DNA from: Bacteroidota bacterium
GTDB taxonomy: Bacteria > Bacteroidota > Bacteroidia > NS11-12g > UBA9320
Length of the DNA: 14,222 nt
Direction of reading: 5' to 3'
Assembly: GCA_003485825.1 (NCBI GenBank)
Contig: DNHN01000324.1
Location: forward strand, 1-14,222
Shown here: positions 12,768-14,222 of the stretch, piece after piece
Layout of the letters: each line of letters opens with the position of its first letter
How positions within the stretch are numbered: the stretch's first letter is position 1
Translations under genes and position numbers: made by a program
The notes under the pieces: model-generated
Databases searched by the model: none
Seen by the model: the letters and a program-made list of their open reading frames with translations, nothing else
Told to the model about the DNA's origin: nothing

Positions 12768-13118
12768 TTAACCTTTACGGTTTTTAATTAGTGTTATTAG
12801 AATTTTTATTAATTGGGTATTCTCATCTAGGAGTGTCTCTCTGATACCTTCTCCCCCTACCTTTCTTCTTTTCATAATTCTCAAGTTGATCTGAGTTTCC
12901 TTTAGCTCTTTGAACGCAATACGCCCCTTGTTGATATAGTCTTTGTCTGTTTCAGACCCTTGCATCTCACCAAAGTTGAGAGCAGAACTGCCGCCAGAAC
13001 GTATAATTTGATTTGCTAGATAGTCATTAGAAAAACTCCGAGGCAACGTTTCTGCAAAGTCCATCACATCAGCTGCGAAAATGATGAAACGCTCTTCTAA
13101 ATCGAATTTCTTATCCAT
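12768..13118 (-). CDS. Four-helix-bundle protein (23S rRNA intervening-sequence protein family)
   Basis: This 116-residue protein has the recognisable pattern of the TIGR02436 family: an N-terminal helix (FDLEERFIIFAADVMDFAETL), the conserved LANQIIRSGGSSALNFGEMQGSETDKDYINKGRIAFKELKETQ at ~34-76, and a final amphipathic helix ending in KILITLIKNRKG. Members fold as four antiparallel helices and often form ring oligomers. They occur inside 23S rRNA intervening sequences and as scattered single genes in Bacteroidota; a nucleic-acid-binding role is suspected, but the function is not established. Here the gene lies in the same direction within a catabolic operon, at the exact junction of the dehydrogenase and aldolase genes, flanked by inverted hexamer repeats. 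There is no reverse transcriptase nearby, so it is not a DGR Avd gene. Confidence 0.88.
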   Translation of the reverse strand: MDKKFDLEERFIIFAADVMDFAETLPRSFSNDYLANQIIRSGGSSALNFGEMQGSETDKDYINKGRIAFKELKETQINLRIMKRRKVGGEGIRETLLDENTQLIKILITLIKNRKG

Positions 13119-13129
13119 TTAATTTTAGA

Positions 13130-13153
13130 CTCAGACTTAAACTTAATCTTGCA
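13130..13153 (+). repeat. Degenerate hexamer array, right flank of island B
   Basis: On the plus strand there are four 6-nt units, CTCAGA, CTTAAA, CTTAAT, CTTGCA, which run across the stop codon (13143-13145) and last codons of the acetaldehyde dehydrogenase gene. Positions 13135-13145 pair perfectly with 12723-12733. Confidence 0.7.
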
Positions 13154-14099
13154 CTAGCTTCTCTCCTACAGCCATTGCTGCGCTGGTCATTATGTCTAGG
13201 TTACCGGCATACTCTGGCAGGTAATGTCCTGCTCCTATTACTTGAAGTAAGACCGTTGTTTTTAGCCCACTTTTGTACCCGACTCCTTCTATGAAGACTG
13301 GCTCATCTTCGGGTATATCATCAAACTGTACTTCTTGATGCAGTGTATATCCAGGCACATATTGCTGCACTTCAGCTACCATAGCGTGTATGCTTTCGCG
13401 TATCTCTTCTCTATCCGCTTGGTCACTCAAGGTAAACACGGTGTCACGCATCACCAGTGGTGGCTCTGCAGGATTCAGTATGATAATGGCCTTTCCTTTG
13501 GTGGCGCCTCCTACTTTCTCTATGGCCTCAGAAGTGGTTTCTGTGAATTCATCTATATTGGCTCGCGTACCTGGCCCAGCACTCTTACTGGCAATACTCG
13601 CTACTATCTCACCATAATGCACCTTTGCAATTCGGCTTACTGCAGCAACCATCGGTATAGTTGCCTGTCCTCCACATGTCACCATATTTACGTTTACTCG
13701 ATTATTCCCAGAAAGATCTACATCTAATCCTAGTTTACCACTCAATTCCTCATCGCCATTCACCGCTGGCACAAAATAAGGACCAATAGCCGCAGGAGTA
13801 AGGTCTACCATTTTCTTTTCAGGAAAGGCCTCCATTTTGCCAAAATTGTAGAGATGTGCTTTTGCACTTGTAGCATCAAATACTACATCAATGTCTTTCC
13901 ACACGTCCATTTCTATGAGTCCATCTATACCCGTGGCACATATTTCTACGCCCATACGTTTTGCACGTGCAAGGCCATCAGATTCCGGATCTATACCCAC
14001 AAAACAACCCACTTCCAATACCTCAGAAGTGCGCATTATTTTAATCATTAAATCGGTGCCAATATTACCGCTACCTATTATGGCTGCTTTCTTCTTCAT
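13143..14099 (-). CDS. Acetaldehyde dehydrogenase (acetylating)
   Basis: This 318-residue enzyme of the DmpF/MhpF/BphJ family converts acetaldehyde, NAD+ and CoA to acetyl-CoA. The Rossmann motif [14 protein letters not shown] is at 5-18. The catalytic cysteine is Cys142 in [16 protein letters not shown]. The dimer/NAD-lining segment [19 protein letters not shown] is at 171-189, and the C-terminal [20 protein letters not shown] at 289-308. The length matches the family (~310). It normally forms a complex with 4-hydroxy-2-oxovalerate aldolase that channels the toxic aldehyde, and both subunits are encoded here. The ATG at 14099 follows the upstream hydratase/decarboxylase-type gene by 8 bp, so they share an operon. 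Its stop codon lies inside a hexamer repeat flanking the inserted four-helix gene. Confidence 0.96.
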   Translation of the reverse strand: MKKKAAIIGSGNIGTDLMIKIMRTSEVLEVGCFVGIDPESDGLARAKRMGVEICATGIDGLIEMDVWKDIDVVFDATSAKAHLYNFGKMEAFPEKKMVDLTPAAIGPYFVPAVNGDEELSGKLGLDVDLSGNNRVNVNMVTCGGQATIPMVAAVSRIAKVHYGEIVASIASKSAGPGTRANIDEFTETTSEAIEKVGGATKGKAIIILNPAEPPLVMRDTVFTLSDQADREEIRESIHAMVAEVQQYVPGYTLHQEVQFDDIPEDEPVFIEGVGYKSGLKTTVLLQVIGAGHYLPEYAGNLDIMTSAAMAVGEKLVQD

Positions 14100-14107
14100 T
14101 TCTTTTG

Positions 14108-14222
14108 TTATACTATTTCCAAACTCACACTACCCAATCCTTCTATAGACGCTTCAAACGTGTCGCCTTGCTCTATCACTACCATAGGTTCCAATGCACC
14201 TGAAAGTAGTATTTCTCCTTTT
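14108..14222 (-). CDS. 2-oxopent-4-enoate hydratase / 4-oxalocrotonate decarboxylase family (C-terminal end only)
   Basis: Only the last 37 complete codons lie in the window. They read [20 protein letters not shown] and then [17 protein letters not shown] before TAA. This is the C-terminal pattern of the fumarylacetoacetate hydrolase-fold hydratase/decarboxylase family (GDxILSGxL...PVxxGDxxxAxxxxLGSVSxxx). Members are DmpE/MhpD hydratase, which makes 4-hydroxy-2-oxovalerate, and DmpH decarboxylase, which makes 2-oxopent-4-enoate. The two cannot be told apart from this fragment. The stop is 8 bp before the acetaldehyde dehydrogenase start, as expected in a lower meta-cleavage operon. Confidence 0.75.
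   Translation of the reverse strand, partial: KGEILLSGALEPMVVIEQGDTFEASIEGLGSVSLEIV

Noticed and set aside
12768..13118. Four-helix-bundle gene as the Avd accessory gene of a diversity-generating retroelement
   Set aside because: No reverse transcriptase, template repeat or variable repeat is present; all neighbours are metabolic genes.
13335..13727. 130-codon plus-strand frame opposite acetaldehyde dehydrogenase
   Set aside because: It is the reverse-frame shadow of a strong enzyme gene and its translation has no recognisable domain.

Overview
The window looks like a chromosomal segment of a Bacteroidota bacterium, most likely of the order Flavobacteriales. The evidence is a moderately AT-rich composition, almost no Shine-Dalgarno-like sequence before starts, several TAnnTTTG-type -7 promoter boxes (the Bacteroidota consensus), and protein types such as four-helix-bundle (23S rRNA intervening-sequence type) protein and a long PhnA protein. 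There is no rRNA, tRNA, CRISPR array, transposase or phage gene that I can see.

Layout. Positions 1-914 hold a divergent pair: the 5' part of a YdiI/PaaI-type hotdog acyl-CoA thioesterase (minus) and a histidine phosphatase (plus). Positions 895-4327 are all minus strand: a small two-helix membrane protein, ribosome recycling factor (frr) with a terminator, and a two-gene operon of unknown function (secreted protein, then polytopic membrane protein, overlapping by GTGA). hflX (plus) starts opposite this operon and converges on a Cof-type HAD phosphatase (minus). Next, on plus, come paaZ (ring-opening hydrolase/aldehyde dehydrogenase of phenylacetyl-CoA degradation) and a crotonase-family gene, separated by a small AT-rich island with a putative lipoprotein gene on the opposite strand. 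A DUF805-like gene with an in-frame TAG at codon 8 follows, closed by a strong bidirectional terminator. From there to the right edge everything is minus strand and reads, in order of transcription: a partial 2-oxopent-4-enoate hydratase/4-oxalocrotonate decarboxylase-type gene, acetylating acetaldehyde dehydrogenase, a four-helix-bundle protein, 4-hydroxy-2-oxovalerate aldolase, a thioredoxin-like lipoprotein and phnA.

How the genes fit together. Two aromatic catabolic branches lie side by side. PaaZ and the crotonase belong to the CoA-ester (phenylacetate) route. The hydratase/decarboxylase, aldolase and acetaldehyde dehydrogenase form the lower meta-cleavage route, turning a 2-oxo-4-pentenoate-type intermediate into pyruvate and acetyl-CoA. 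The ring-cleavage genes that would identify the upstream substrate lie outside the window.

The most interesting structure is a repeated architecture. In each catabolic cluster, a small gene sits exactly at a stop-codon/start-codon junction and is bracketed by short-period degenerate repeats in inverted orientation: period 7 (CTnAnnn units) around the lipoprotein ORF between paaZ and the crotonase, and period 6 (CTTAAA-like units) around the four-helix-bundle gene between the dehydrogenase and the aldolase. In both, the units read outward from the small gene. I propose these as two examples of a small repeat-flanked gene cassette; this is inference from one window. A second theme is that several -7-like boxes lie only 4-5 nt before the ATG, which would give leaderless or nearly leaderless mRNAs.
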